Part shown: positions 51,205 through 59,547 of the stretch, in pieces | Layout of the letters: the number at the start of each line of letters is the position of its first letter | How positions within the stretch are numbered: position 1 is the first letter of the stretch | Position numbers and translations under genes: made by a program | Assembly: GCA_944325655.1 (NCBI GenBank) | Contig: CALVAW010000003.1 | Location: forward strand, 1 to 64,000 | Direction of reading: 5' to 3' | DNA length: 64,000 nucleotides | Source of the DNA: Candidatus Gastranaerophilales bacterium | GTDB lineage: Bacteria; Cyanobacteriota; Vampirovibrionia; Gastranaerophilales; Gastranaerophilaceae | The notes under the pieces: generated by a model | Seen by the model: only the letters and a program-made list of their open reading frames with translations | Database searches by the model: none | What the model was told of the DNA's origin: nothing

Positions 51205-52473
51205 ATGGAACAAAAAACATTTGAAAAAATTTTTAAATTCTTTTGCCGCACTATAAATGTGAGCATGGTTAAAAGTATTATCCCTTCTGTGAATTTTATA
51301 AGAAAAATTAAAAACAAACCTCCGATTCCGCTAAAAGAGAAATTAGGAGAATTTACCTCGCCGAATTTAGGTGAAAAAGTTATTATGCTTCATGGGGTAT
51401 CGGTTGGAGAAATAGTCTCTCTTGAAAATTTAATAAAAAAAATAAAAGCAACATTTCCTGAATATAAGCTTGTTCTTACAACAGGAACTTTAACCGGACA
51501 AGAATTAGCTAAAAAAAAATATTCGGAATTGACTGATTTTATAACATATTTTCCTTTAGACATTTATAGCGCAATTAAAAAATTTTTAAATAAAATTAAA
51601 CCATCAGTTATTTTAATCACAGAAACCGAAATCTGGCCGAATTTTTCGTTTTGCGCTTCCGAAAATAATATACCTCTCTACATAATAAACGGCAGAATTT
51701 CAGATAAATCATATCCTTCTTATTTAAAATTCAAAAAAATATTTGAAATTATATTAAATTGCTATGACGGCATTTTTTCTCAAAGCGAACTGGACAGAAA
51801 AAGATTTATATCGCTTGGCGCAAAAGAAGAAAAAACGTTTGTAATGAAAAATTTAAAATTTGAAATTGAAAAAAAAGAATGCGACATAAATCTTGAAAAC
51901 GGTTCTTCTAAAGTTTTTATAGCAGCATCAACTCACAAAGGAGAAGATGAAATAGCACTTAATGCTTATAAAAAACTAAAAGAAAAAAATAACAATATAA
52001 AAATGGTGCTTGCACCAAGACACTTGACAAGAATTGAGGAAATAGAAAAATTAATAAAAAACACAGGATTTAAATATGGTTTTAGAACAAAAAAAGATAA
52101 TTTTAAAGATAAAGATATAATAATTCTTGATACGCTTGGAGAATTATCAAAAATATACGAAAAAATTGATGTAGCCTACATTGGCGGAAGTTTTAACAAC
52201 ACCGGAGGACATAACCCGCTTGAAGCTGCAATATATTCTAAGCCTACCATTTCAGGGCCATCGATTAAAAATTTCAGGGATATATACTCCATATTAGAAA
52301 GAGAAAATGCAAGCTTTGTTGTTAAAAACAAAACTGAATTTTATTCAATCCTTGAAAAATTATTTTTAGATGATGAATTTTATTCAAAAATATCAAAAAA
52401 TTGTAAACAATGTTTTTCAAATCAACAAGGCGCTGCTGATTTTGTAATTAATAAATTAAAAGAAATTTTATAA
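51205..52473 (+). CDS. waaA: Kdo transferase (lipid A glycosylation)
   Basis: The start at 51205 with GGGAG at 51195-51199 gives 422 residues. GT30 motifs: LHGVSVGEIVSLENLI with the catalytic Glu69, ITETEIWPNFSFCASENNIP, INGRISDKSYPSYLKFK and the GGSFNNTGGHNPLEAAIYSK end of the GT-B donor site. WaaA attaches Kdo to lipid A precursor at the inner membrane, which means that the organism makes lipopolysaccharide. The N-terminal membrane anchor common in WaaA is weak here. A strong terminator follows at 52475. Confidence 0.93.
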   Translation: MEQKTFEKIFKFFCRTINVSMVKSIIPSVNFIRKIKNKPPIPLKEKLGEFTSPNLGEKVIMLHGVSVGEIVSLENLIKKIKATFPEYKLVLTTGTLTGQELAKKKYSELTDFITYFPLDIYSAIKKFLNKIKPSVILITETEIWPNFSFCASENNIPLYIINGRISDKSYPSYLKFKKIFEIILNCYDGIFSQSELDRKRFISLGAKEEKTFVMKNLKFEIEKKECDINLENGSSKVFIAASTHKGEDEIALNAYKKLKEKNNNIKMVLAPRHLTRIEEIEKLIKNTGFKYGFRTKKDNFKDKDIIILDTLGELSKIYEKIDVAYIGGSFNNTGGHNPLEAAIYSKPTISGPSIKNFRDIYSILERENASFVVKNKTEFYSILEKLFLDDEFYSKISKNCKQCFSNQQGAADFVINKLKEIL

Positions 52474-52474
52474 T

Positions 52475-52502
52475 TTAAAAGCTCCCTTAAAGGGAGCTTT
52501 TA
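52475..52502 (+). terminator. Terminator after waaA
   Basis: A perfect 28-base palindrome (TTAAAAGCTCCCTT/AAGGGAGCTTTTAA) gives a long stem with a T run. The next gene on the other strand ends at 52608, so it may also stop that transcript. Confidence 0.88.
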
Positions 52503-52519
52503 ATCTTTGATTAACACTA

Positions 52520-52597
52520 ATCTTCAACGGGAGCAGTCGAGGGCTTTTATCTCCCCGAACGTCAACCCGACACAAAATTAGTTCCCGACAAAACAAC
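52520..52597 (-). other. Structured, GC-richer intergenic segment
   Basis: Behind the serpin-like gene lies a segment much richer in G and C than the surroundings. On the minus strand it contains two TGTCGGG copies 18 bases apart, CGGGGAG and CTCCCG arms that can pair, and GATTA/TAATC ends. It may be a 3' UTR structure, a small RNA or a copy of an interspersed repeat. No ORF of useful length is seen. Confidence 0.4.
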
Positions 52598-52607
52598 TTT
52601 TATAACA

Positions 52608-53642
52608 TTATTTTGTCAAATCTTTTAAATCTTTTACTCTTAAAGCTAAATATGGTTGAGTTTTACCTTTATCTATAAGAAACATTACAAAAGTTTTATC
52701 AAAATCAAAATTTCTTGGTTTTTCTTTTGGATCAACAGCGGGAAGTGCGCACATTTTTGTCATTATTGCAGCTTCTGACTTAACCTTTCCGCCTTTATTG
52801 TCCAATTGCAATTGTATGGTTTCAATTGCATCAGAAAACATAATATCGGTTCCTTTAATTTGTTTATTACAAAGTTCTTTATATTTTCTTTCAGACTTAA
52901 TATTTAAGTTAGGAATTTTAACAGTATCTTGGGCTAAAAAGAATCTGTTTCCTTTGAACTTTTTACTTTGTTTTTGCATTTTTTCAAAAAGTTTATCAAA
53001 AGAATCATTTTTATCTGTTCTATACAGATAAACTATATCGTCATTTTTTGTGTATAGTCTTACTGCATAATCATCTTTGCCATCATAAAATAATACGGCT
53101 AAATTATCATCAAGAACTTTATCAGAATCATTACCTATACCAAAATATTCATATTCCTCTTTTGAGTTATTAAATTTTGAATTTTCCAATTTATCAAATT
53201 CATTCAAAAATTCAAATTCTTTTTTGAGCATTGCATAAGCATAATACTTGCCAAGACCCTTTGTCCAATCCATTGAATCTAAGATATCACTCGTTTCATT
53301 AAATTTCTCTTTAATTGCTTTTTTAATTTCCTCTTTTGCTTCAATTGAAGTTTCACCATAGCTTGTATAATATGATGAAGGATTTAACATCTCAGAAGTA
53401 AATTCTTCACTGTTAAGACCTTTTAAATCTTTTGTTTGTTTTTCTTTTACAAATTCAATATTGTGTTTAATAATATTGTTTTTCATATCATTAAATACAA
53501 GCTGGAATGTTCCGACCCAAATTTTATTATCGGCATTTGATTTTGTTGAAAAAAGTGTCAAAATATCCGTTTTGCCGGAAGCACAAAAAGCAGCTCCCGA
53601 AAGAAAAAGAACGGACAACAAAATTGATAATATTTTTTTCAT
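52608..53642 (-). CDS. Secreted protein with serpin-like features
   Basis: The 344-residue protein has a clear signal peptide (about 1-20, AFCA cleavage). I do not assign it firmly. Several segments recall a serpin: DNKIWVGTFQLVFNDMKNNI near the N-terminus, VKIPNLNIKSERKYKEL resembling the central sheet-C strand, KSEAAIMTKMC at the place of the reactive loop hinge, and FDFDKTFVMFLIDKGKTQPY, then LALRV, like the C-terminal strands. If correct it would be an extracytoplasmic protease inhibitor. Long Lys/Glu-rich stretches and the lack of the canonical NAVYF motif weaken the case. Confidence 0.7.
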   Translation of the reverse strand: MKKILSILLSVLFLSGAAFCASGKTDILTLFSTKSNADNKIWVGTFQLVFNDMKNNIIKHNIEFVKEKQTKDLKGLNSEEFTSEMLNPSSYYTSYGETSIEAKEEIKKAIKEKFNETSDILDSMDWTKGLGKYYAYAMLKKEFEFLNEFDKLENSKFNNSKEEYEYFGIGNDSDKVLDDNLAVLFYDGKDDYAVRLYTKNDDIVYLYRTDKNDSFDKLFEKMQKQSKKFKGNRFFLAQDTVKIPNLNIKSERKYKELCNKQIKGTDIMFSDAIETIQLQLDNKGGKVKSEAAIMTKMCALPAVDPKEKPRNFDFDKTFVMFLIDKGKTQPYLALRVKDLKDLTK

Positions 53643-53712
53643 ATTTTTCTCCTCTTTCTCGTAATTTTAATATAGCACAAAATCTTTTTATTTTTTATGT
53701 TAAAATTTAGCC

Positions 53713-54936
53713 ATGACAGAATTGTTAATGCCCGCAGGAAGCATAGAAAAAATGAAATACGCCTTTGAATATGGCGCAGATGCTTGTTATTTAGGTTTAG
53801 CGGATTTTTCCTTGCGAGCTTTGCGAAAAGGTGAATTAATTGATGAAAACAATATCAAAAGTGCCGTTGATATTGCCAATTCTTTAAATAAAAAAGTATA
53901 CTGTACTTTCAATATTTTTGCTTATGATGACGATATTAAAAAACTCGAAGAAAAAATCGATATTATAAAAGAAGCATCACCCCATGCGCTAATCATAAGC
54001 GATTTCGGAATTTATAGAATAATTAAAAAATATTTACCAAACATTGATATACATATCTCCACCCAAACAAATATCTTAAATTCGGAAGCGGTAAAATTCT
54101 GGAAAGATATGGGAGCCTCTCGTGTAATTTTAGCAAGAGAACTTTCTTTTAAACAAATTGAAAAAATCAGAAAAGAAGTTCCGGATATTGAAATTGAAAT
54201 GTTTGTCCATGGGGCTCAATGCATGGCATATTCAGGAAGATGCCTTTTATCGGATTATATGACAAAAGGCGAACGAAAGGCAAATCTCGGAAATTGCGCT
54301 CAAGCTTGCAGATGGAGCTACAAACTTTTGGAAGAAACAAGACCGAATGAACCCTATGAAATAATTGAAAATGAAAAAGGGACTCACATAATGTCGACCA
54401 AAGATTTATGCCTTGTCAGATATATAAAAGATTTAAAAAATATAGGAATTGATTCCTTTAAAGTTGAAGGAAGAACAAAAAGCTTATATTACGTTTCAAC
54501 TGTTGCAAAGACATACAGAAAAGTTATTGATGGAATTTGGAATGAAGACCATGCATTTTTAGAGCTTAAAAAAGCAGGAAACAGAGGCTATAGCGAAGGA
54601 TTTTTTCTTGGCAACAATAATTCATCAAGTTATTCATACGATATATCAAAAGGTCTTGCAGGAGCTGATTTTTTGGGAATATTTCTTGAAAAAATCAACA
54701 ATAATCAATATGAATTACTTATTAAAAATAAAGTATGTTTAAACGATAAAATTGAAATAATCACCCCAAATTTCTCTTCTGAAGCTGTTGTAACAAAAAT
54801 TATCCACGAAAAAAAGGGGGAAGTAGATGTTGCAAACACAAACGATAAAATAATCTTAGAATTTGACTATATAGATATGCAATGGTTAAAAGAATATAGC
54901 TATGCGCTTATAAGAACTACAGGAATAAAGGAATAA
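53713..54936 (+). CDS. U32 family peptidase-like tRNA hydroxylase (TrhP/YegQ type)
   Basis: The 407-residue protein has LLMPAGSIEKMKYAFEYGAD at the start, CTFNIFAYDDDI, ISTQTNILNSEAVKFWKDMG, MFVHGAQCMAYSGRCLLSDY and ANLGNCAQACRW. The four cysteines (CMAYSGRC, GNCAQAC) correspond to the conserved set of U32 proteins. The YegQ/TrhP branch makes 5-hydroxyuridine at tRNA position 34 using prephenate; RlhA acts on 23S rRNA. A peptidase role is now thought unlikely for this branch. TAAAAT stands 6 bases before the ATG with no ribosome site. The HAD gene follows after 3 bases. Confidence 0.9.
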   Translation: MTELLMPAGSIEKMKYAFEYGADACYLGLADFSLRALRKGELIDENNIKSAVDIANSLNKKVYCTFNIFAYDDDIKKLEEKIDIIKEASPHALIISDFGIYRIIKKYLPNIDIHISTQTNILNSEAVKFWKDMGASRVILARELSFKQIEKIRKEVPDIEIEMFVHGAQCMAYSGRCLLSDYMTKGERKANLGNCAQACRWSYKLLEETRPNEPYEIIENEKGTHIMSTKDLCLVRYIKDLKNIGIDSFKVEGRTKSLYYVSTVAKTYRKVIDGIWNEDHAFLELKKAGNRGYSEGFFLGNNNSSSYSYDISKGLAGADFLGIFLEKINNNQYELLIKNKVCLNDKIEIITPNFSSEAVVTKIIHEKKGEVDVANTNDKIILEFDYIDMQWLKEYSYALIRTTGIKE

Positions 54937-54939
54937 AAT

Positions 54940-55419
54940 ATGTTTATAGCTCCCGATTATAATATTGAATCAATTTATGATATTGATATTGAAGAATTAA
55001 AAAAAAGAAAAATCAAAGGTTTGTTTTTCGATTTAGATTCAACTCTAATGAAATCAAAAAGCGGTAAATTTGCATATAAAACAATTCAATTCCTTGATGA
55101 TTTAAAACCAAATTTCAAACTTGCAATTATAACAAACAACAAAAACTTAAGCTATATTCAAAAAGCAAAAAATCAAATTGATATTCCAATTTATTCTAAA
55201 GCAGCAAAACCCAACGCAACAGTACTTTTTAAAGCTTGTGACGACTTTAACATCAAACCAAGTGAAGTTGCAATGATTGGCGATAGACCCTTGAGCGATA
55301 TATTAGGCGGCAAAAAAGCAGGAATGGTAACTATCCTTGTAGATTCTATATCAAAAAACGAAGAAAATTTTATTGTTCGTTTTGCACGCTTTTTAGAAAG
55401 ATTAACTATTAAAAAATAA
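54940..55419 (+). CDS. YqeG-family HAD phosphatase
   Basis: The 159-residue protein has the HAD class III motifs: FFDLDSTLM (nucleophile Asp in DLD), IITNN as motif 2 and KPNATVLFKACDDFN with MIGDRPLSDILGGKKAGM as motifs 3 and 4. YqeG proteins are close to phosphatidylglycerophosphatase GEP4 and occur in cyanobacteria and Firmicutes; phosphatidylglycerophosphate is a possible substrate. The nucleophile loop has Ser in place of the usual Asn (DLDNT). It is coupled to the U32 gene upstream. Confidence 0.9.
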   Translation: MFIAPDYNIESIYDIDIEELKKRKIKGLFFDLDSTLMKSKSGKFAYKTIQFLDDLKPNFKLAIITNNKNLSYIQKAKNQIDIPIYSKAAKPNATVLFKACDDFNIKPSEVAMIGDRPLSDILGGKKAGMVTILVDSISKNEENFIVRFARFLERLTIKK

Positions 55420-55422
55420 TTT

Positions 55423-55644
55423 TTATTTAAGCAAAAAACCAAGTACAAAAGTCGATACAATAAAAATACCAACAAAAAAATATGTAACTTTGTTTAAACC
55501 TTTTTCAGTTGATTTTTGAGAAGAAAATAATTGACTTGCAGCGCCTATTGAAGCCATCCCGTCGCCTTTTGGAGAATGAAGTAGTATAAGCATAACACTA
55601 AATACAGCGCTTATAATTTGAAGAGTATAGAAAAAAGTTGTCAT
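55423..55644 (-). CDS. secG: Preprotein translocase subunit SecG
   Basis: At 73 residues with two membrane segments (about 3-22 and 52-72) and the linker LLHSPKGDGMASIGAASQLF, it matches SecG. The usual VLLQ before KGDG reads ILLHS here. SecG supports SecYE during SecA-driven export. The stop lies 3 bases from the stop of the convergent YqeG gene. Confidence 0.93.
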   Translation of the reverse strand: MTTFFYTLQIISAVFSVMLILLHSPKGDGMASIGAASQLFSSQKSTEKGLNKVTYFFVGIFIVSTFVLGFLLK

Positions 55645-55709
55645 TTTGTATCCTTTTTATAAAATTCTTATTTTAAAATATCATAAAAATATTTTTTCAA
55701 CAATTCAAA

Positions 55710-56369
55710 TTAAAACTTCACAAAAAGTCTTAATTTACCGTCATTTCCCCTGAAATTTATCCATCCTGTTTTTACCTGATTATTAAAATCATGAACTTTA
55801 ACAAGAAGCCAGTTACCTCTAATAAGCCAAGGGCTTATCATTTTCGGAAGCTCAATCGAGCCTGTGGTATTAGATTGTTTAACAGGAGCAGCATACAAAA
55901 TTTTATCAACCTTTTGAACATCCTTAAACATATATAAACCATATTTTTTACCGTATATATTAAAAAAATCACTCCAATTATAAAATTTATTTTTAGCATC
56001 TTCTTTTACCCATCCGCAAACGGGATTTTGAGATTGGTTAAAACAAACCAAACTCCATCCTTCGGTTTCATCCAATGCTGTTAAAAGAGCTATCTTTTTA
56101 GATTGACTAAACGCAGCAAAAACTTCATCCTGACTGCAACGTGTTTTATTTTCTATACAACTTGTTTCACCTGTAGAAAAATCAAAATTTAAAGAATCCA
56201 AAATTCTTCCGTCTTTATTCGGTGTTTGTCTTAAAACCACAGGACTTGTAACGCTGGTATATCCTATCCCATACCTTCTCAGAGAATTTATATAATATGG
56301 CAGAACATCCGCAAATGTCATATTGCAAACAAACAAAGATATAATTATCGAACTTATGATTTTTCTCAT
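55710..56369 (-). CDS. Secreted protein with two SH3-like segments
   Basis: The 219-residue protein has a signal peptide (about 1-20, TFA). Two regions resemble bacterial SH3 domains: about 43-125 (VVLRQTPNKDGRILDSL to CGWVKED) and about 155-215 (LLVKVHDFNNQVKTGWINFR). Such domains commonly bind peptidoglycan. Four cysteines (CIENKTRC, VCFNQSQNPVC) could form disulfides in the periplasm. It is monocistronic. The exact role is unknown. Confidence 0.8.
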   Translation of the reverse strand: MRKIISSIIISLFVCNMTFADVLPYYINSLRRYGIGYTSVTSPVVLRQTPNKDGRILDSLNFDFSTGETSCIENKTRCSQDEVFAAFSQSKKIALLTALDETEGWSLVCFNQSQNPVCGWVKEDAKNKFYNWSDFFNIYGKKYGLYMFKDVQKVDKILYAAPVKQSNTTGSIELPKMISPWLIRGNWLLVKVHDFNNQVKTGWINFRGNDGKLRLFVKF

Positions 56370-56425
56370 TTTAACTCCATATAAATAATGGCTCTTTTTC
56401 TTCCGAAAAACAACAGCATTAAAGG

Positions 56426-57673
56426 CTAGTTATAATAAAAACCATCCTCTTTCATGCGTTTAATTACCTCTGATAAATCGTTATCGGAAGCGACAACAGA
56501 TAATCTTACATATCTTTTTGCATTTTTTGCAAATCCTATTCCCGGAACAATAACAATTCCCGATTTTTCAAGCAAATCATCAGCAAATGCCTTGCAATCA
56601 GAATATCTTTCGGGAATTTCAAGCCATAAATAAAATGTTGCTTTTGGCATTTTAACTTTATATCCCAAGGAATTCAGGCCATCAACAAATTTTTGGATTT
56701 TATTTTTAAATTTAACATTTTGTTCATCTATATATTTTTGTCCTTCCGGACTTTCCAATAAATCTGCTCCCGCATATTGTATAACTTTAAAAACTCCTGT
56801 ATCCACACTTGATTTAACACGAGATAACATAGTTATAATATCTTTATTTCCGCAAGCCCATCCTAATCTCCAGCCTGTCATAGCATAAGATTTTGAAAAA
56901 CTGTAAAACTCTATACAACATTTCATTGCATCTTTGCACTCAAGAGCAGAATGAGGCTTATAACTTTCATCATAATACATTTCGCAATACGCATTATCTG
57001 AAATTAATATAATATTATGTTTTAAACAAAAATCAACACAATGTTGCAAATAATTCAAATCGCAAGTACAACCCAAAGGATTATTCGGATAATTAATTAA
57101 AAGAGCTTTTATTTTTTCAGGATTATTTCCTTCCTCAATATACTTGTCTAAAACTCGCTCCATATCCGGCATAAAATCATCTTCTTCTTTAAGTTCAACC
57201 TCATAAGCTCTTGCTCCTGCTACTTTAATCATTTGAGTATAGGAAGCATAACCCGGAGAAGGAATTAAAATTACATCTTTTTCTTTTTCATCCTGTTTTG
57301 CATTTGTTAAAGCCTTGATTAAATTCGCTATACCTTCTTTTGAGCCAATGAGCGAAAATATTTCATTCTTTGGATTTAACACTACATTAAATCTTTCTTT
57401 CATTCTCTTTGCAACAGCTTCAAGAAATTTTACCTCGCCTTTCGGTGTTGTATATGTATGTAAATTATCCACATGCATATATTCTATAGCTTTTTTTATT
57501 ACAAAATCAGGAACAGGATCAACCGGGGCACCCATCGAAAGAGGAATAGGCGCACGATTTTTAGCTTTCAATTCAGGAGTTAATTCAACCTGACGAGCTT
57601 TTATTTCAAACATAATATAATTTCTCATATTTTGTATTTCATCGTTAAAAAGTTTTTTAATGTTTTCTCCCAT
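56426..57673 (-). CDS. Class I aminotransferase (DapL/AspC-like)
   Basis: The 415-residue fold-type I PLP enzyme has NYPNNPLGCTC (Asn197), SDNAYCEM (Asp226, Tyr229), the Schiff-base Lys261 in FYSFSKSYAMTGWRLGW, and the C-terminal VIVPGIGFAKNAKRYVRLSV with the carboxylate-binding Arg. The opening SMGAPVDPVPDFVIKKAIEY is similar to LL-diaminopimelate aminotransferase and to the alanine/aspartate group. In oxygenic and non-oxygenic cyanobacteria DapL supplies lysine and peptidoglycan precursors, but substrate cannot be fixed from the sequence. Confidence 0.88.
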   Translation of the reverse strand: MGENIKKLFNDEIQNMRNYIMFEIKARQVELTPELKAKNRAPIPLSMGAPVDPVPDFVIKKAIEYMHVDNLHTYTTPKGEVKFLEAVAKRMKERFNVVLNPKNEIFSLIGSKEGIANLIKALTNAKQDEKEKDVILIPSPGYASYTQMIKVAGARAYEVELKEEDDFMPDMERVLDKYIEEGNNPEKIKALLINYPNNPLGCTCDLNYLQHCVDFCLKHNIILISDNAYCEMYYDESYKPHSALECKDAMKCCIEFYSFSKSYAMTGWRLGWACGNKDIITMLSRVKSSVDTGVFKVIQYAGADLLESPEGQKYIDEQNVKFKNKIQKFVDGLNSLGYKVKMPKATFYLWLEIPERYSDCKAFADDLLEKSGIVIVPGIGFAKNAKRYVRLSVVASDNDLSEVIKRMKEDGFYYN

Positions 57674-57754
57674 AACTACCTCAATTTCCTTATTTAAGTA
57701 TTATACAACTTCATAAAAATTAAGTAAATTAATTTTACTTTCACTTAATTTTGC

Positions 57755-57783
57755 TTTAAAAAAAATTTAAAATGGGGTATAAT
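57755..57783 (+). promoter_or_regulatory. Promoter of hpf
   Basis: TTTAAA (57755-57760), a 17-base spacer and TATAAT (57778-57783) precede a GGAG ribosome site at 57820-57823, 8 bases before the hpf ATG. Confidence 0.5.
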
Positions 57784-57831
57784 ATATAAATGCGAGATGG
57801 AGATAATCTGCGCTAGAAACGGAGAAAACTT

Positions 57832-58185
57832 ATGCACATCCACGTAAACGGACGCAACATCGAAATTACAGATGCAATCAAAGCTTATGTCAAAGAAAAA
57901 GCGGGAAAAGTAGCTGCACATTATGAGCAAATCGATGCGATAGATGCTATTTTGTCCGTAATTAAAAACCCCTCCGTTAGTGATTCTCATATTGCTGAGA
58001 TTAACTGCAAAATAGGCGGTGAAACAATCAGAGTCGAAGAAAAAGCTGAAAGTATGTATGCTTCAATTGACCTTGTTTGTGACAAACTGGACAGACAAGT
58101 AAGAAAATACAAAGAAAAAGGCTTGTCTAAATCCAAAGGCGGCGTTGAATCAATACGAACGACACAAACAGAAATCGAAGCATAG
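57832..58185 (+). CDS. hpf: Ribosome hibernation factor (HPF/RaiA family)
   Basis: The 117-residue protein starts MHIHVNGRNIEITDAIKAYV and continues with KAGKVAAHYEQIDAIDAILS, the beta-alpha-beta core that plugs the decoding centre of idle ribosomes, ending in YASIDLVCDKLDRQVRKYKE. A polar tail of about 20 residues follows. The C-terminal dimerisation domain of long HPF (about 180 residues) is absent, so it is the short type. It is monocistronic with a good promoter and terminator, as expected for a stress-controlled gene. Confidence 0.93.
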   Translation: MHIHVNGRNIEITDAIKAYVKEKAGKVAAHYEQIDAIDAILSVIKNPSVSDSHIAEINCKIGGETIRVEEKAESMYASIDLVCDKLDRQVRKYKEKGLSKSKGGVESIRTTQTEIEA

Positions 58186-58197
58186 AAAATAAGATTT

Positions 58198-58227
58198 AAA
58201 GGTGAAGTTTCAAGCTTCACCTTTTTT
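58198..58227. terminator. Terminator after hpf, shared with the convergent operon
   Basis: AAAGGTGAAG pairs with CTTCACCTTT and is followed by a T run. It overlaps the last codons of the convergent TPR gene. Confidence 0.85.
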
Positions 58228-58830
58228 AATTTCAATCTCTTTTAAAATTATTTTTCTGAATATTATTGCAGGATAATAATCATACACCATATTCAACACT
58301 CTGTTTATACAATCCAGCGCTTCTCCTAAATCATTTTTTAGAAAATAACATTGAGAAAGTATTAAAAATGCCTCAGGATCACAATAAAAAAGTCTTAAGC
58401 TTTTCTTGCAAAAAGTAATGGCAAGATCAAAATAACCGTTTGAATACAACGCACGAGCAATAAATTTGTAACTTTCAGGATTTGCCCTATACAAAAAATC
58501 ACAACAACTTATAAGATTTTCCGCCCATTCAATTAAATTATTTTCAAGAAACAAATTAAGATATATTTCAAGTTGAGCCCTTGTCTCAAAAAAGCTGGGC
58601 AACACATCTGTTTTTAGCTCAATCATATTCAATACTGCAAGTCCAAATCTCGCAGCAGGAGAATTCTTTTTAACCTGAACCCAAAATTTCTTCGCCTCGT
58701 CTTTATTTTTTAACAATAAACAGCAAAGCCCTGCGGCGTACTTATCACCACATTCAACAAAAATTTTGAGGGCTCTTTCATATTCCTTATTATAAAAATA
58801 TTCTCTAGCCTCTTTCTCGCCTTCAATCAT
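58210..58830 (-). CDS. Cytoplasmic TPR-like protein behind csrA
   Basis: The 206-residue helical protein has no signal peptide. TPR-like pairs are visible at about 8-45 (AREYFYNKEYERALKIFVEC), 100-135 and 138-190 (YSNGYFDLAITFCKKSLRLF, then FLILSQCYFLKNDLGEALDC). It overlaps csrA by 8 bases and so is translated with it. It could be a CsrA- or flagellum-related partner, which is inferred from position only. Its 3' end carries the shared terminator. Confidence 0.78.
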   Translation of the reverse strand: MIEGEKEAREYFYNKEYERALKIFVECGDKYAAGLCCLLLKNKDEAKKFWVQVKKNSPAARFGLAVLNMIELKTDVLPSFFETRAQLEIYLNLFLENNLIEWAENLISCCDFLYRANPESYKFIARALYSNGYFDLAITFCKKSLRLFYCDPEAFLILSQCYFLKNDLGEALDCINRVLNMVYDYYPAIIFRKIILKEIEIKKGEA

Positions 58831-59086
58831 TTTTTTGAATTTTCTTCATTAAATCAAAACTGCCCTGCTGTTTTGGCATTATTTCACTGATAGAATCGAC
58901 ATCTATTCCGATAGCTTGTTTATTGGATTTTTTAATTTCATTGTAGATTTCTTCTCGATATATTTGAACATTACTTGGCGCACTAACGCCAATCTTAACG
59001 GAATTTTTATAACTCTCCAATATAACAATTTCTATATTGTCATTTATAATTAATTTTTGATTTATTTTTCTTGTCAAAATCAACAT
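58823..59086 (-). CDS. csrA: Carbon storage/flagellin translation regulator CsrA
   Basis: The 87-residue protein opens MLILTRKINQKLIINDNIEI and continues VKIGVSAPSNVQIYREEIYN, the two RNA-binding strands of the CsrA dimer; the key arginine of the 'RREI' element is kept in YREEI. The C-terminal tail of about 30 residues is longer than in E. coli (61 residues total), as in FliW-dependent CsrA proteins, where the extension binds FliW. It lies 2 bases after fliW. It probably represses flagellin mRNA translation. Confidence 0.95.
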   Translation of the reverse strand: MLILTRKINQKLIINDNIEIVILESYKNSVKIGVSAPSNVQIYREEIYNEIKKSNKQAIGIDVDSISEIMPKQQGSFDLMKKIQKND

Positions 59087-59088
59087 AA

Positions 59089-59544
59089 TTAATCTTCCGT
59101 ATCTTTTTCAAATAACTTATGTCTAATTTCAAAATCCGTATTCTTCAGCACCAATTGCATTGCCTTTTTATTCACAAGATTTATAATAATCGGAGCCATC
59201 ATATTAATCGTTGCTCCTTCGGGATTTGAAGAAGGTATATTTGCAATGTTACATACCAATATATCGTCAGCGTTTTCTATTTTTAATTTTTCCGCTTCTT
59301 CATCAGGAATATCGAATTGATAATCTATTCCAAAAAAACTACATAAAGTTATTGGAAAAGCCAGCTCCCCATCTTCCATAGATTGCAACCACTTAAAAGG
59401 AGAATCGGGTTTATAGTCAATTATCGTATATTGTTTTAAATTCTCAAAACCTATAATAGGAGAAACAAAATCAAATACAGAATTTTTATCTACATCGACC
59501 TCTCCAAATTTTGCTGTTTTAATTTTAATTATATCATTTTCCAT
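59089..59544 (-). CDS. fliW: Flagellar assembly factor FliW
   Basis: The 151-residue protein has KIKTAKFGEVDVDKNSVFDF, the GFENLKQYTIIDYKPDSPFK block and AFPITLCSFFGIDYQFDIPD, as in FliW. FliW binds CsrA and flagellin in turn: when flagellin accumulates in the cell, it displaces FliW, which then no longer blocks CsrA. The adjacent csrA gives the complete pair; flagellin is not in the window. The gene follows a secreted TPR gene by 3 bases. Confidence 0.95.
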   Translation of the reverse strand: MENDIIKIKTAKFGEVDVDKNSVFDFVSPIIGFENLKQYTIIDYKPDSPFKWLQSMEDGELAFPITLCSFFGIDYQFDIPDEEAEKLKIENADDILVCNIANIPSSNPEGATINMMAPIIINLVNKKAMQLVLKNTDFEIRHKLFEKDTED

Positions 59545-59547
59545 ATT

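Noticed and set aside
57745-57990. Minus-strand ORF over the hpf start
   Set aside because: It is a shadow of hpf, and the hpf frame has a promoter, a ribosome site and family motifs.
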